Assembly (NCBI RefSeq): GCF_030680395.1
Contig: NZ_JAUXVR010000041.1
Span: 1-64,000 of the forward strand
DNA from: Methylobacter sp.
Lineage (GTDB): Bacteria > Pseudomonadota > Gammaproteobacteria > Methylococcales > Methylomonadaceae
Reading direction: 5' to 3'
Length of the DNA: 64,000 nucleotides
Shown: positions 31,999-40,176 of the stretch, piece after piece
How positions within the stretch are numbered: position 1 is the stretch's first letter
Layout: the number at the start of each line of letters is the position of its first letter
Translations under genes and position numbers: made by a program
The notes under the pieces: generated by a model
Told to the model about the DNA's origin: nothing
Seen by the model: the letters and a program-made list of their open reading frames with translations, nothing else
Databases searched by the model: none

Positions 31999-32263
31999 GG
32001 TAGATATGCTCCCAATTACCGGTGCATTTAAAACGCGCGTCAACGATTATCCAAATAGAAACCGTTAGTACACAGCGGTACTCTGACTCCCGCAACCTGA
32101 TTGTGCCGATTATAAACTCCAGATTTTTAGCTTGGGTAAGCCCGAGCCATATTCTCCTATCGCTAATCGTCTACAAACCGGTTGCTGTTGCAGAAGATTA
32201 GTTCCAGTGGAAACCTGTTGATTATAAAACCAAACACATTAATTCTTTCTTAAAGCACACTGC

Positions 32264-32420
32264 TCAGCGGTTGTCGAAGCGGGTCGACTCTACCGAGGTC
32301 CATAGTTCGTCCACGATCATTACTTTGCAGTGGAACATCGTCGGCCGGTATTCGTAGATTTCGATGCGCCGCCCGCAACAATGCGCCCCATTCGACGCGC
32401 GGCGCATGTCGAAGCACTTC
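32264..32420 (-). pseudogene. Remnant of a phospholipase D-family (cardiolipin synthase-like) gene
   Basis: One frame reads RIEIYEYRPTMFHCKVMIVD followed by ELWTSVESTRFDNR and a stop at 32264-32266. This is the second HxK(x)4D motif region of cardiolipin synthase/PLD enzymes, normally followed by GSTNFDNRSF; here the motif Gly is Glu. A neighbouring frame upstream reads EWGALLRA, as expected just before it in intact proteins, so a frameshift lies between. Only about 45 residues survive. It sits upstream of the nif promoter. Confidence 0.6.
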
Positions 32421-32561
32421 AAATTACGGTTATAACGAGTGTGCTAATAATGATTGTCATATATGTAAGCTGTTAAAAACTTTACGGACATAAAAGATAG
32501 CCTTATTCAGGCCTACGCCATTGCTCCAATGAGCCTGCTTGTAATATCCACGCCTCAACTT

Positions 32562-32577
32562 TGTCAGCTTTACTACA
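32562..32577 (+). promoter_or_regulatory. NifA upstream activator sequence (TGT-N10-ACA)
   Basis: TGTCAGCTTTACTACA matches the NifA consensus exactly and lies 45 bp upstream of the -24/-12 promoter of nifE. Such a match is expected by chance about once in 4 kb; its position is the support. Confidence 0.65.
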
Positions 32578-32621
32578 AACCCACATCCCATAAACCCTAG
32601 TAATTTCAATGCAATACAAAA

Positions 32622-32637
32622 TGGCACAATGGTTGCT
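32622..32637 (+). promoter_or_regulatory. Sigma-54 (-24/-12) promoter of nifE
   Basis: TGGCACAATGGTTGCT is a perfect TGGCAC-N5-TTGCT with GG-N10-GC spacing. The transcript would start near 32648, leaving a leader of only about 24 bases before the nifE ATG. Confidence 0.9.
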
Positions 32638-32671
32638 TTAGCTTAGATAAACAAAGCTATTGGTTAAGCCG

Positions 32672-34069
32672 ATGAAATCAACTAAAGACATTGCCGCGCT
32701 GCTGGACGAACCTGCCTGTGAGCATAACAAGAAGGAAAAGTCCGGTTGCGCCAAACCCAAACCCGGCGCTTCGGCGGGCGGCTGCGCTTTTGACGGCGCG
32801 CAGATCGCGCTGCTGCCGATTGCCGATGTCGCGCATATCGTCCACGGACCGATTGCCTGTGCGGGCAGTTCCTGGGACAACCGGGGCACACGCTCTTCCG
32901 GGGCGGATTTATACCGCATCGGCATGACGACCGACCTGACCGAGCAGGACATTGTGATGGGGCGCTCGGAAAAACGCTTGTTCCATGCCATCAAACAGGC
33001 GATTGATACCTATCATCCGCCCGCCGTGTTTATTTACAACACCTGCGTTCCGGCCTTGGTCGGCGATGATATTAACGCCATCTGTAAATCAGCTCAGGAA
33101 CGCTGGGGCGTTCCTGTCGTACCGATCGATAGCGCCGGATTTTACGGCACCAAAAATCTGGGCAATCGCATTGCCGGTGATGCGATGGTTAATCATGTGA
33201 TCGGTACCCGCGATCCCGATCCCTTGCCTTTAACCGTTCAACGCGCGGAAATCAAGATCCATGACGTTAACCTGATCGGCGAATACAACATTGCCGGTGA
33301 ATTCTGGCATGTGTTGCCGCTGTTCGATGAACTGGGTCTGCGCATCTTGTGCACGCTGTCCGGCGATGCGCGCTTTCGCGAAGTGCAAACCATGCACAAA
33401 GCCGAAGTCAATATGATGGTTTGCTCCAAAGCGATGGTCAATGTCGCCCGCAAGTTACAGCAACAATACGGCACGCCTTGGTTTGAAGGCAGTTATTACG
33501 GCATAACCGACACCAGCCAATCGTTACGGGATTTTGCCAAAGTACTTAACGATCCGGACTTAACCGAACGCACCGAAGCACTGATATTACGCGAAGAAAC
33601 CCGGATTCAAAAAGCATTGGAACCGTGGAAAGTGCGCCTGAAAGGCAAGCGGGTATTGCTGTTTACCGGCGGCGTAAAAAGCTGGTCGGTGATTTCCGCG
33701 TTGCAGGATTTGGGCATGGTGGTCGTTGCGACCGGCACCAAAAAATCCACCGAAGAAGACAAAGCCAGAATCCGCGAACTGATGGGCGAAGATACGGTAA
33801 TGATCGACGACGGCAGCCCCAAGGCGTTACTGAAAATCGTCCATGACTACAAGGCCGACATCCTGATTGCCGGCGGCCGCAACATGTATACCGCATTAAA
33901 AGCCAAGGTTCCGTTTTTGGATATTAACCAGGAACGCGAATTCGGTTATGAAGGTTATCAGGGCATGCTGGAGCTGGTGCGCCAACTGGCATTGACGATT
34001 GAAAGCCCGGTATGGGAGGCGGTTAGAGCGCCCGCACCGTGGAAAAACAGGAAGGTGAACAATGGCTGA
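32672..34069 (+). CDS. nifE: Nitrogenase FeMo-cofactor scaffold protein NifE
   Basis: Alpha-type subunit of the NifEN scaffold on which NifB-co is matured to FeMo-co. The ATG at 32672 ([16 protein letters not shown]) gives 465 residues; a TTG at 32660 is possible, and neither has a strong ribosome-binding site. Cys-rich N-terminus ([14 protein letters not shown]), [26 protein letters not shown] and FTGGVKSW are typical of NifE and differ from NifD. It overlaps nifN by 8 bp. It is the first gene after the sigma-54 promoter, so this cluster is detached from nifHDK, which is not in the window. Confidence 0.96.
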   Translation: MKSTKDIAALLDEPACEHNKKEKSGCAKPKPGASAGGCAFDGAQIALLPIADVAHIVHGPIACAGSSWDNRGTRSSGADLYRIGMTTDLTEQDIVMGRSEKRLFHAIKQAIDTYHPPAVFIYNTCVPALVGDDINAICKSAQERWGVPVVPIDSAGFYGTKNLGNRIAGDAMVNHVIGTRDPDPLPLTVQRAEIKIHDVNLIGEYNIAGEFWHVLPLFDELGLRILCTLSGDARFREVQTMHKAEVNMMVCSKAMVNVARKLQQQYGTPWFEGSYYGITDTSQSLRDFAKVLNDPDLTERTEALILREETRIQKALEPWKVRLKGKRVLLFTGGVKSWSVISALQDLGMVVVATGTKKSTEEDKARIRELMGEDTVMIDDGSPKALLKIVHDYKADILIAGGRNMYTALKAKVPFLDINQEREFGYEGYQGMLELVRQLALTIESPVWEAVRAPAPWKNRKVNNG

Positions 34070-35459
34070 CATCCTGAAAAGAAACAAAGCGCTATCGGTC
34101 AATCCTCTGAAAGCCAGCCAGCCGATAGGCGGTTCCCTGGCTACGCTGGGTTTTAACCGCGCTATGCCGATGTTGCACGGCTCGCAAGGCTGCACCGCAT
34201 TCGCCAAGGTGTTTTTTGTGCGCCACTTCCGGGAACCCATTCCGTTGCAAAGCACGGCGATGGATCAGGGCAGTTCGGTGATGGGTGCGGACGAAAATGT
34301 ACGAGAAGGCATTCTTACCATTGCCGAAAAATCCCGCCCTGCCCTGATTACCATTTTGACTACCGGCCTGGCTGAAACGCAAGGCGCCGATGTGCATCGA
34401 AATGTCAGGGAATTCAGGGAAGCTAACCCGGAATTTGCCGATGTCGCCGTCGTCGCAGTCAATACCCCCGATTTTACCGGCAGTGTCGAAACGGGCTTTG
34501 CACTGACTCTCACCGAAATTATTCGCGCATTGGTACCGGATGCCAAGGAAGCGGGAACCTACCCCGGCAAACGCAAGCGTCAGGTCAATGTATTGGTCAA
34601 TTACATGCTGACTCCAGGCGACCTGGAAGCGCTTCGGGATATTTTCGAGCAATTCCAACTCAGGCCGGTTTTCGTACCCGACATCTCCGATTCGCTGGAT
34701 GGCTGTTTGACCGATGAGGATTTCAGCCCTGTCACTATCGGCGGCACCTTGGTATCTGAAATGGCGACGCTCGGCGATGCGCTGGCGACGGTGGTTATCG
34801 GCCCGTCGCTGACCAAAGCGGCGGAATTGCTGAAACAAAAAACCGGTGTGCCGACTTATGCTCTCGATCATCTTTACGGCTTAAAAGCCAATGATGCGCT
34901 AATGTCAGCATTAGCCGAAATCAGCGGCCATGACGTACCTGAGCGCATTGAGCGGCAGCGTGCGCAGTTACAGGATGCGATGCTGGATACGCATTTCATG
35001 CTCGGCCAATTGCGTATCGCCATTGCCGCCGATGCGGATTTACTGAATGCGTTTGTCGATCAGGTTCAGGAAATGGGCGCGGAAGTCGTTGCCGCCGTCA
35101 CCTCCTGCAACGTGCCGTTGCTGGCGCGAATCCCTGTCGACAGCATCAAAATCGGCGACCTTGAGGATATGGAAATCATCGGCAAGGCCAACAAGGTGCA
35201 ACTGGTGATCGGCAACTCCCATGCGGTCGATACCGCAGAACGGCTGGGTACGCCCATTTTGAGAGCCGGATTTCCGTTATACGACATTATCGGCGGCTAC
35301 CAGAAAACCTGGATCGGCTATCGCGGCTCCCGGCAAACGCTGTTCGATCTGGCCAATCTGGTCATCAATTATTCGCATGAAGAGATTCCGGTCTACCGCT
35401 CCATTTACAGCCAAAAACCCGCTAGCGAAATAACAGACTACCCGCTGTCATGTCATTAA
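34062..35459 (+). CDS. nifN: Nitrogenase FeMo-cofactor scaffold protein NifN
   Basis: Beta-type partner of NifE, 465 residues, homologous to NifK. Seen: [40 protein letters not shown] and the [12 protein letters not shown] region that lines the NifK/NifN group, with [13 protein letters not shown] following. The start overlaps the nifE end and the stop overlaps the nifX start, so nifE-N-X are translationally coupled. The protein acts in the cytoplasm. Confidence 0.96.
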   Translation: MADILKRNKALSVNPLKASQPIGGSLATLGFNRAMPMLHGSQGCTAFAKVFFVRHFREPIPLQSTAMDQGSSVMGADENVREGILTIAEKSRPALITILTTGLAETQGADVHRNVREFREANPEFADVAVVAVNTPDFTGSVETGFALTLTEIIRALVPDAKEAGTYPGKRKRQVNVLVNYMLTPGDLEALRDIFEQFQLRPVFVPDISDSLDGCLTDEDFSPVTIGGTLVSEMATLGDALATVVIGPSLTKAAELLKQKTGVPTYALDHLYGLKANDALMSALAEISGHDVPERIERQRAQLQDAMLDTHFMLGQLRIAIAADADLLNAFVDQVQEMGAEVVAAVTSCNVPLLARIPVDSIKIGDLEDMEIIGKANKVQLVIGNSHAVDTAERLGTPILRAGFPLYDIIGGYQKTWIGYRGSRQTLFDLANLVINYSHEEIPVYRSIYSQKPASEITDYPLSCH

Positions 35460-35935
35460 CAAGACGCATGCACATAGTGCAAAGCACTGATGAGAGGAAA
35501 CTTATGGAAACCGCATTAAAGATAGCGTTTGCCACGACCGACATGGAGACGGTAAACCAACATTTCGGCTCGGCCAAGTCTTTCGCGATTTATGCGGTGG
35601 ACATGGACGACGCGCAATTGCTGGAAGCCGCCCAGTTTGGCGAGCTCAGCCAGGACGGCAATGAAGATAAGCTGTCGGTCAAGATCGAATTACTGGACGG
35701 TTGTGCGGCGGTATATTGCCAGGCCATTGGCGGTTCGGCCATCAACCAGCTGATCGCCAAAAACATACAGCCGGTCAAGGTGCATGAAGGCGGCAAGATT
35801 AAAGACCTGATCGTTGACTTGCAAAATGAGATGAAAGCCGGGCCGTCCAGTTGGCTGGCAAAGGCGATTAATCAGCATAAGTCGCCCGATCCTCAGCGTT
35901 TTAACAAGATGGAAGATGAGGGTTGGGATGAATAA
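35450..35935 (+). CDS. nifX: FeMo-cofactor/NifB-co carrier NifX
   Basis: Small carrier that binds NifB-co and the VK-cluster and exchanges them with NifEN. 161 residues. The start at 35450 ([12 protein letters not shown]) overlaps nifN by 10 bp and aligns with the short N-terminal arm of Azotobacter NifX; an internal Met at 35504 would remove it. The core shows IAFATTDMETVNQHFGSAKSF, DGNEDKLSVKIELLDGC and CQAIGGSAINQL. A palindromic repeat cluster interrupts the operon directly after it. Confidence 0.95.
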   Translation: MSLTRRMHIVQSTDERKLMETALKIAFATTDMETVNQHFGSAKSFAIYAVDMDDAQLLEAAQFGELSQDGNEDKLSVKIELLDGCAAVYCQAIGGSAINQLIAKNIQPVKVHEGGKIKDLIVDLQNEMKAGPSSWLAKAINQHKSPDPQRFNKMEDEGWDE

Positions 35936-35946
35936 TATATCCGCTC

Positions 35947-36050
35947 GTTCCCAAGCTCCAGCTTGGGAACGCAGTCTACGAAGCTCCGGCTTCGTGAGAC
36001 GGGAAGCTAGAGCTTCCTGCACCGGGTTCCCAAGCTGGAGCTTGGGAACC
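35947..36050. repeat. REP-like cluster of four hairpins inside the nif operon
   Basis: Four successive stem-loops: 35947-35970 (GTTCCCAAGCT arms), 35979-35994 (CGAAGCTC/CGGCTTCG), 36002-36017 (GGAAGCT/AGCTTCC) and 36025-36050 (GGTTCCCAAGCT arms). The same four-hairpin order recurs at 62170-62272 and, less perfectly, at 39841-39942. It fills the nifX to DUF269 spacer. Confidence 0.85.
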
Positions 36051-36086
36051 AGAACTACCAAAATTACCACTTAACGGAGAAAAAAC

Positions 36087-36560
36087 ATGGCCATTGCTGC
36101 ATTAGTCGTACAAGAAGACGACACCAATCTAGGTTCCGATATTGTCAAAGACATGATCAAACAATTACGCGCGATTGATACTTACGATACCTATGAAGGT
36201 TGGTCGGAAGCAAAAATCATCGACCCTATCGTGCTGACCAAAGAACGCAAAAAGAACATCCCGGTCATCGGCGATCCCGATGAAATCACCATTGCCCGCT
36301 TAAAAGCCTATTACAACTCACTGGCGACGCTGATTGAGAAAAAAACCGGCCTGATGGCTGCACCGATGGTTCATATCAGCCACGAAGGCTTCGGTCGCGC
36401 GTTAATCATGGTCGGCAAGCTGATTGTGGTCGATAAAATCTTGCGCGATACCCATCGTTTCGGCTTCTCAAGCCTGGAAGACCTGCGCGAAAAAAGCGAT
36501 CAAACCATCGAAAAAGCGCTGGGCTTAATCGAAAAATACAATGCGGCTGCAACTGATTAA
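36087..36560 (+). CDS. NifX-associated nitrogen fixation protein (DUF269)
   Basis: 157-residue member of the DUF269 family, found almost only next to nifX in diazotrophs; its biochemical role is not settled. Typical features are the N-terminal FVK-like segment QEDDTNLGSDIVKDMIKQLR, YDTYEGWSEAKII, GDPDEITIARLKAYYN, and MAAPMVHISHEGFGR. A GGAGAAAAA site precedes the start. It is followed after 10 bp by the DUF683 gene, which is the usual order. Confidence 0.93.
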   Translation: MAIAALVVQEDDTNLGSDIVKDMIKQLRAIDTYDTYEGWSEAKIIDPIVLTKERKKNIPVIGDPDEITIARLKAYYNSLATLIEKKTGLMAAPMVHISHEGFGRALIMVGKLIVVDKILRDTHRFGFSSLEDLREKSDQTIEKALGLIEKYNAAATD

Positions 36561-36570
36561 GGAGGCGCGC

Positions 36571-36783
36571 ATGTCTGAAGAATTGAAAAAACTGGAAAAA
36601 GAAGTCAAAAAAAACAAACGCTTGGCTAATGAGCAAGCGATGGTATTGCATGACCTCATTGAAGACAGCTTACCCGAAGGATACGGTGATCTGCTGGGTA
36701 TCGCCCAAGCGACTTACGATGCCTGTAAAGCCTGGGATGAAGCCAACCAAAAATTGACTGCCGCTCAAAGCGATGCGGCCTGA
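36571..36783 (+). CDS. Nif-associated CCE_0567/DUF683 family protein
   Basis: 70-residue helical, charged protein ([20 protein letters not shown]) with the DUF683 core: two helices separated by [22 protein letters not shown]. Cyanobacterial CCE_0567 forms a helical hairpin bundle. The start at 36571 is fixed by GGAGG seven bases before; the frame is open 10 codons further but lacks a site there. It lies between DUF269 and fdxB, as in Azotobacter-type clusters. Function unknown. Confidence 0.9.
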   Translation: MSEELKKLEKEVKKNKRLANEQAMVLHDLIEDSLPEGYGDLLGIAQATYDACKAWDEANQKLTAAQSDAA

Positions 36784-36797
36784 GCAGGAGAATAGCC

Positions 36798-37115
36798 ATG
36801 TCTGATTTTGTAACCGGCGTTACCTTTGGCGGCACGGAGTGGACGCCCGCTTACGTCACCGACATCAATCAAAAGACCTGCATCGGTTGCGGCCGCTGCT
36901 TTAAAGTCTGCCCGCGCGATGTTTTCGATTTAATAGAAAAATCCGAAGCGCTTGATCCGGATGACTTTGATGATGATTACGGCGATTTTGAAGACGACGA
37001 TGATAACAGCATGGTCATGAGTTTAAAAAACAAACTCGATTGTATCGGCTGCGAAGCGTGCTCCAAAGTATGCCCGAAAAGCTGTTTTACCCACGAACAT
37101 AAACAAGCGGCGTAA
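36798..37115 (+). CDS. fdxB: Nif-specific ferredoxin III (FdxB), 2[4Fe-4S]
   Basis: Low-potential ferredoxin of the nif cluster, 105 residues. Two cysteine sets are present: [12 protein letters not shown] (about 29-40) and [12 protein letters not shown] (about 79-90), each a C-x2-C-x2-C-x3-CP motif. The long acidic insert between them ([17 protein letters not shown]) is typical of FdxB. The start follows GGAG. It may supply electrons to cofactor assembly. It is followed by a repeat-filled spacer of 283 bp, so the next ferredoxin may be less tightly linked. Confidence 0.94.
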   Translation: MSDFVTGVTFGGTEWTPAYVTDINQKTCIGCGRCFKVCPRDVFDLIEKSEALDPDDFDDDYGDFEDDDDNSMVMSLKNKLDCIGCEACSKVCPKSCFTHEHKQAA

Positions 37116-37144
37116 CAAGAAAGACACGAAATAGAATAATTATT

Positions 37145-37363
37145 CACCACGAAGACACGAAGAACACGAAGATTTTTCTCGTCCCCACGCGCCGCGTGGG
37201 GACGCCGTGCAGGACGCGCTCCGTCCCAGACGCTGGTGACTCACCGTGCAGCGCGCCTTACCTGCATTCCCATGTAGCACGTGGGAACGACAGTAGATAC
37301 GAAATTTTATTTTCTTCGTGTCCTTCGTGTCGCCTAGAGGCGCCTACTTTTGGCTTCGTGGTG
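37145..37363. repeat. Composite repeat bounded by CACCACGAAGACACG arms
   Basis: Left arm CACCACGAAGACACGAAGAA and right arm TTCGTGTCCTTCGTG...CTTCGTGGTGAG are inverted. Inside are a GTCCCCACGCG/CGCGTGGGGAC palindrome (37180-37202) and a TGTAGCACGTGGGAACGA hairpin half. The right part, CGCCTAGAGGCGCCTAC, is shared with the similar element at 45.1-45.4 kb. It fills the fdxB to 2Fe-2S ferredoxin spacer. Confidence 0.75.
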
Positions 37364-37398
37364 AGCATTTCTACGATTTACAATTAAGGAACAAAACC

Positions 37399-37722
37399 AT
37401 GCCCAGACCTGAAAAACACGTATTCGTATGCACCCAAAACCGTCCGCAAGGACACCCTAGAGGTTCCTGCGCCAGCAGCGGTTGCGCCGAAATCATGAAT
37501 GAATTCATGAATGAAATTCAAGCCCGCAACCTGTTCGAAAAAATCGCCCTGACCAACACCGGCTGCATGGGCCCTTGCATGATGGGTCCCAGCGTTCTGG
37601 TTTATCCTGAAGGGATTATGTACGGCAAGCTGAAAAAAGATGACGTAAAAACCATCATCGAGCAACATCTGCTCGGCGGCGAGCCGGTTGCCAATTTGAT
37701 GGTTCCTGCCGAGATCTGGTAA
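37399..37722 (+). CDS. Thioredoxin-like [2Fe-2S] ferredoxin
   Basis: 107-residue ferredoxin of the thioredoxin-fold 2Fe-2S family (Azotobacter/Aquifex type), often placed in nif clusters. Cysteines fall as in that family: FVCTQNRPQGHPRGSCASSGC near the N-terminus, then TGCMGPCMMGP near residues 55-62. The start at 37399 is chosen by AAGGA upstream; the frame is open further back but runs through the repeat. The stop overlaps the next start by one base, so it is coupled to the following gene. Confidence 0.92.
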   Translation: MPRPEKHVFVCTQNRPQGHPRGSCASSGCAEIMNEFMNEIQARNLFEKIALTNTGCMGPCMMGPSVLVYPEGIMYGKLKKDDVKTIIEQHLLGGEPVANLMVPAEIW

Positions 37723-38222
37723 TGAGTTCAGTTGCGTTTGTAGAAGAACGGGTGATGTTCAGCCCGAATATGCCCGCCGAAGTTAATAGTCTTCTGCAAG
37801 CGGCTGTGGCCGCAAGCTCGGTTGATCAAAGCCGCGCAGAAAATCTGTTTTTACAGGCGCAATCGCTGGATAGCCATTGTTTGCAAACCTATTTTGCGCT
37901 GTATAAGTTTTATTTCTTCCAAAAACGTCTCGTTGATGCGGAACGGATTGTTTTGGCAGGTCTGGAGGAGTCGGCAAAACAAGGCGGCTTTCCCAATGAT
38001 TATCGTAGACTGGTTCAAAGCCGGCCAAAATGGAACTTGTATGCCAATGACAGCACCTTGTTTTATTTGTATACACTGAAAGCCTTAGCATTTATCAAGC
38101 TCAGGCAAGGTTTCACCACTGACGCGCAGCTTGTTTTGTCGCACCTGCAACAACTGGACCCCAAAGACCTTTCGGGCGCGTCAGTCATTATGGATTTAGC
38201 CGCGGGGATTACCGAGTCATGA
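37722..38222 (+). CDS. Nif-cluster hypothetical protein, TPR-like, 166 aa
   Basis: Cytosolic protein without recognised enzymatic motifs. The pattern of paired helices (about 18-75: AEVNSLLQAAVAASSVDQSR, LFLQAQSLDSHCLQTYFALYK) and later YTLKALAFIKLRQGFTTDAQ resembles tetratricopeptide-type repeats, suggesting a protein-binding role. It overlaps its neighbours on both sides (1 bp and 4 bp), so it belongs to the same translational unit as the 2Fe-2S ferredoxin and the 124-aa protein. I do not recognise a named family. Confidence 0.75.
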   Translation: MSSVAFVEERVMFSPNMPAEVNSLLQAAVAASSVDQSRAENLFLQAQSLDSHCLQTYFALYKFYFFQKRLVDAERIVLAGLEESAKQGGFPNDYRRLVQSRPKWNLYANDSTLFYLYTLKALAFIKLRQGFTTDAQLVLSHLQQLDPKDLSGASVIMDLAAGITES

Positions 38223-38593
38223 ATTTATCCGAACACATCGCACTAAACCGTCCGCTGGCTGAATGCGTCTGCCAGCGGCTGACTGAAGAAATCAACGAAC
38301 TGGGCTTTACTGAAGCGGACATTCGACACTATCCACGCTACGATGACGCCGATTTTGTACTCATCAAAGACCCTTATGCCGGAGCGGATAACCTAGCCTG
38401 CTATTGGTACGATGAGCCTAAAAAACAGCGCATCGGCAGGCTCCAGTTTAATAGCGACGGCACCTTTTACGCAGAGTACGATGTTGTCAAGCCGCATCCG
38501 ACCAAGACCCGACGCTTTGTTGAAGGTGTCACTGCCTGGGGCAAAGCCGAACAGATTAAATCCGAACCCAAGTTGCTGGAAATGCCCGAATAA
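38219..38593 (+). CDS. Nif-cluster hypothetical protein, 124 aa
   Basis: Cytosolic protein, start MNLSEHIALNRPLAECVCQR overlapping the previous stop by 4 bp (ATGA). No membrane segment, no cysteine cluster. The middle looks like beta-strands (DDADFVLIKDPYAGADNLAC, RIGRLQFNSDGTFYAEYDV). I do not recognise it. Overlap with neighbours shows it is expressed with the ferredoxin and DUF364 genes, so a part in nitrogenase maturation or protection is plausible but unproven. Confidence 0.75.
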   Translation: MNLSEHIALNRPLAECVCQRLTEEINELGFTEADIRHYPRYDDADFVLIKDPYAGADNLACYWYDEPKKQRIGRLQFNSDGTFYAEYDVVKPHPTKTRRFVEGVTAWGKAEQIKSEPKLLEMPE

Positions 38594-38598
38594 CCGCT

Positions 38599-39576
38599 AT
38601 GGAAAATCCGGCGCGAATTTATGAGCTGCTGCTGGATTATGCCGGTAGCGATACGCAAGTCTCTCAATTAAACATCGGCCTGGTTTGGACGGTTTGTGAA
38701 GCTCGGCATATCGGCATGGCGATGAGTCCCGGCATCCCGACCCGTACCTTATCGTGGCCGGGTACCTTGGCCGGTAAAACATTGTCGGAATTGGCCGGAT
38801 GGATTACCGACTGGGAGCCTTACAAGGCGACGGTTGCCATGGCGGCTATTAATTGCAGCTTAAACCGTTATGAACTGCCGTCAGGCATAACCCTGCTGCC
38901 TGCGCCCGACAGCGCCAATCTGGCTGTTTTCGATCATTTCCTACCCCGGCTGCAAGGCAAAAAAGTCGTTGTTATCGGCCGTTATCCGGGCATTGAACGC
39001 TATGCCGACCAGGTCAATCTCAGCATCATCGAACGGCAGCCCATGCCGGGCGATTATCCCGATCCCGCCTGCGAATTTTTATTGCCCGATGCCGACTGGG
39101 TATTTTTAACGGCCAGTTCCATTACCAATAAAACCTTCCCGCGTCTGGCCGAGCTTGCTCAGCACGCCACTACCGTATTGATGGGCCCGACCGTGCCGTG
39201 GTTGCCCGAACTGCACGAATTCGCTATCGATTATCTGGCAGGCGTTGAAGTTGTCGATCCGGTAAAACTGTATCAAACTGCGGCGGAAGGCGGCGGCGTA
39301 CGCATTTTTGACGACGCGGTACGTTACCGGATTGTCGATTTAACGCCCGGTAACAGCATGATGTGGCTGAAGGGCCAGATAGCTCAGGACTATACAGACA
39401 GGCAGCTACTAACCCTGGCGATGGAGCGATGGTACAGTACCGGCAACAAAGGACGGTTTCCTGAATTTAACCGGCTCAATCGGATAACAACCAAGCTTTC
39501 GCGTATGGATAGCAGTTATAAGCGGCTGTGGGATGTCCATAGCAACGCGCTTCCAAATCAAATTAACGCAAGCTGA
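38599..39576 (+). CDS. DUF4213/DUF364 domain protein (putative heavy-metal chelation)
   Basis: 325 residues: an N-terminal DUF4213 region (about 5-95, LVWTVCEARHIGMAMSP) and a DUF364 domain (about 110-235, VVVIGRYPGIERY, FLTASSITNKTFPRL and LMGPTVPWLPEL). Family members are linked by genome context to molybdenum, tungsten and iron handling, but no reaction is established. The C-terminal 80 residues (LTPGNSMMWLKGQIAQDYTD) are an extension outside the usual domain. It starts 5 bp after the 124-aa gene and ends the first nif transcription unit before a large repeat region. A link to metal supply for FeMo-co is an inference. Confidence 0.85.
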   Translation: MENPARIYELLLDYAGSDTQVSQLNIGLVWTVCEARHIGMAMSPGIPTRTLSWPGTLAGKTLSELAGWITDWEPYKATVAMAAINCSLNRYELPSGITLLPAPDSANLAVFDHFLPRLQGKKVVVIGRYPGIERYADQVNLSIIERQPMPGDYPDPACEFLLPDADWVFLTASSITNKTFPRLAELAQHATTVLMGPTVPWLPELHEFAIDYLAGVEVVDPVKLYQTAAEGGGVRIFDDAVRYRIVDLTPGNSMMWLKGQIAQDYTDRQLLTLAMERWYSTGNKGRFPEFNRLNRITTKLSRMDSSYKRLWDVHSNALPNQINAS

Positions 39577-39600
39577 AAAAATTTTCACCACGGCTTCGCG

Positions 39601-39808
39601 GCGCAGCGCGCTCGTCGTTATACACAAGTTTCTACGAGACACCGTCGTTCCGGCAGGGATGCCGGAACCCAGGCACAAGGAGGTGAAACGTCGTATTACT
39701 CAAGTATCTGTAGAGCCGCCAAGTACCGTCCATGGTGCTGGATACCGGCATCCATGCCGGTATGACGACTCAGAAACACACTTGTGTATAAAGACGAGCG
39801 CAGCGCGC
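39601..39808. repeat. Nested foldback MITE-like element
   Basis: Outer arms 39601-39628 and 39781-39808 are imperfect complements (TTATACACAAG / CTTGTGTATAA plus GCGCAGCGCG parts). An inner element at 39644-39769 has its own ends, GTCGTTCCGGCAGGGATGCC and GGCATCCATGCCGGTATGACGAC-like. The inner element has a second copy at 48698-48837. No transposase is present. Confidence 0.75.
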
Positions 39809-39840
39809 GGGAACGAGGTAACGATTTTAGTGGGCGCTAG

Positions 39841-39942
39841 TTCCCAAGCTCCGGCTTGGGAATTCGGGGTGGGAAGCTCCAGCTTCCCGTCTCGCGAAGC
39901 CAGAGCTGCGCCTTCCGGGTTCCCAATCTGGAGTTTGGGAAC
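39841..39942. repeat. REP-like hairpin cluster, second copy
   Basis: TTCCCAAGCTC/CGGCTTGGGAA (39841-39862), GGGAAGCTC/CAGCTTCCC (39871-39888) and a closing GGTTCCCAATC/TGGAGTTTGGGAACC hairpin near 39917-39942. It matches the clusters at 35.9 and 62.2 kb with a degraded third hairpin. Confidence 0.75.
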
Positions 39943-39977
39943 CAGCGCAACTCCGCACATTTAATCATCCCGCTAAA

Positions 39978-39993
39978 TGTAAGGTTCCCGACA
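39978..39993 (+). promoter_or_regulatory. NifA upstream activator sequence (TGT-N10-ACA)
   Basis: TGTAAGGTTCCCGACA fits the consensus and lies 117 bp upstream of the -24/-12 promoter at 40110, a normal distance for NifA looping. Confidence 0.6.
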
Positions 39994-40109
39994 ATTTCTT
40001 ACAAAATCAATTTGCGTTGTTGAATTAAATATCAATAACCACCCCGATCAAACGGCTAAAAAACGCCCATCCATCTGTTTTAAAAGAAAAACAAAGCAAC
40101 ACTCCAACA

Positions 40110-40125
40110 TGGCATAAACCCTGCT
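40110..40125 (+). promoter_or_regulatory. Sigma-54 promoter of the 189-aa/AAA+ pair
   Basis: TGGCATAAACCCTGCT keeps GG-N10-GC and most consensus bases (TGGCAY, TGCT). It is 52 bp before the next start codon. Confidence 0.7.
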
Positions 40126-40176
40126 TTATCAAGGTTAATACTAAAATTTACACCTTACCCATCCGGAGAAAAAACA

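Noticed and set aside
35504-35935. Shorter NifX start at the internal Met
   Set aside because: The N-terminal arm aligns with that of known NifX proteins, and the upstream start overlaps nifN as expected in this operon.
39533-39964. Long frames on both strands after the DUF364 gene
   Set aside because: They run through the foldback and REP-like repeats, and open frames on both strands reflect the palindromes.
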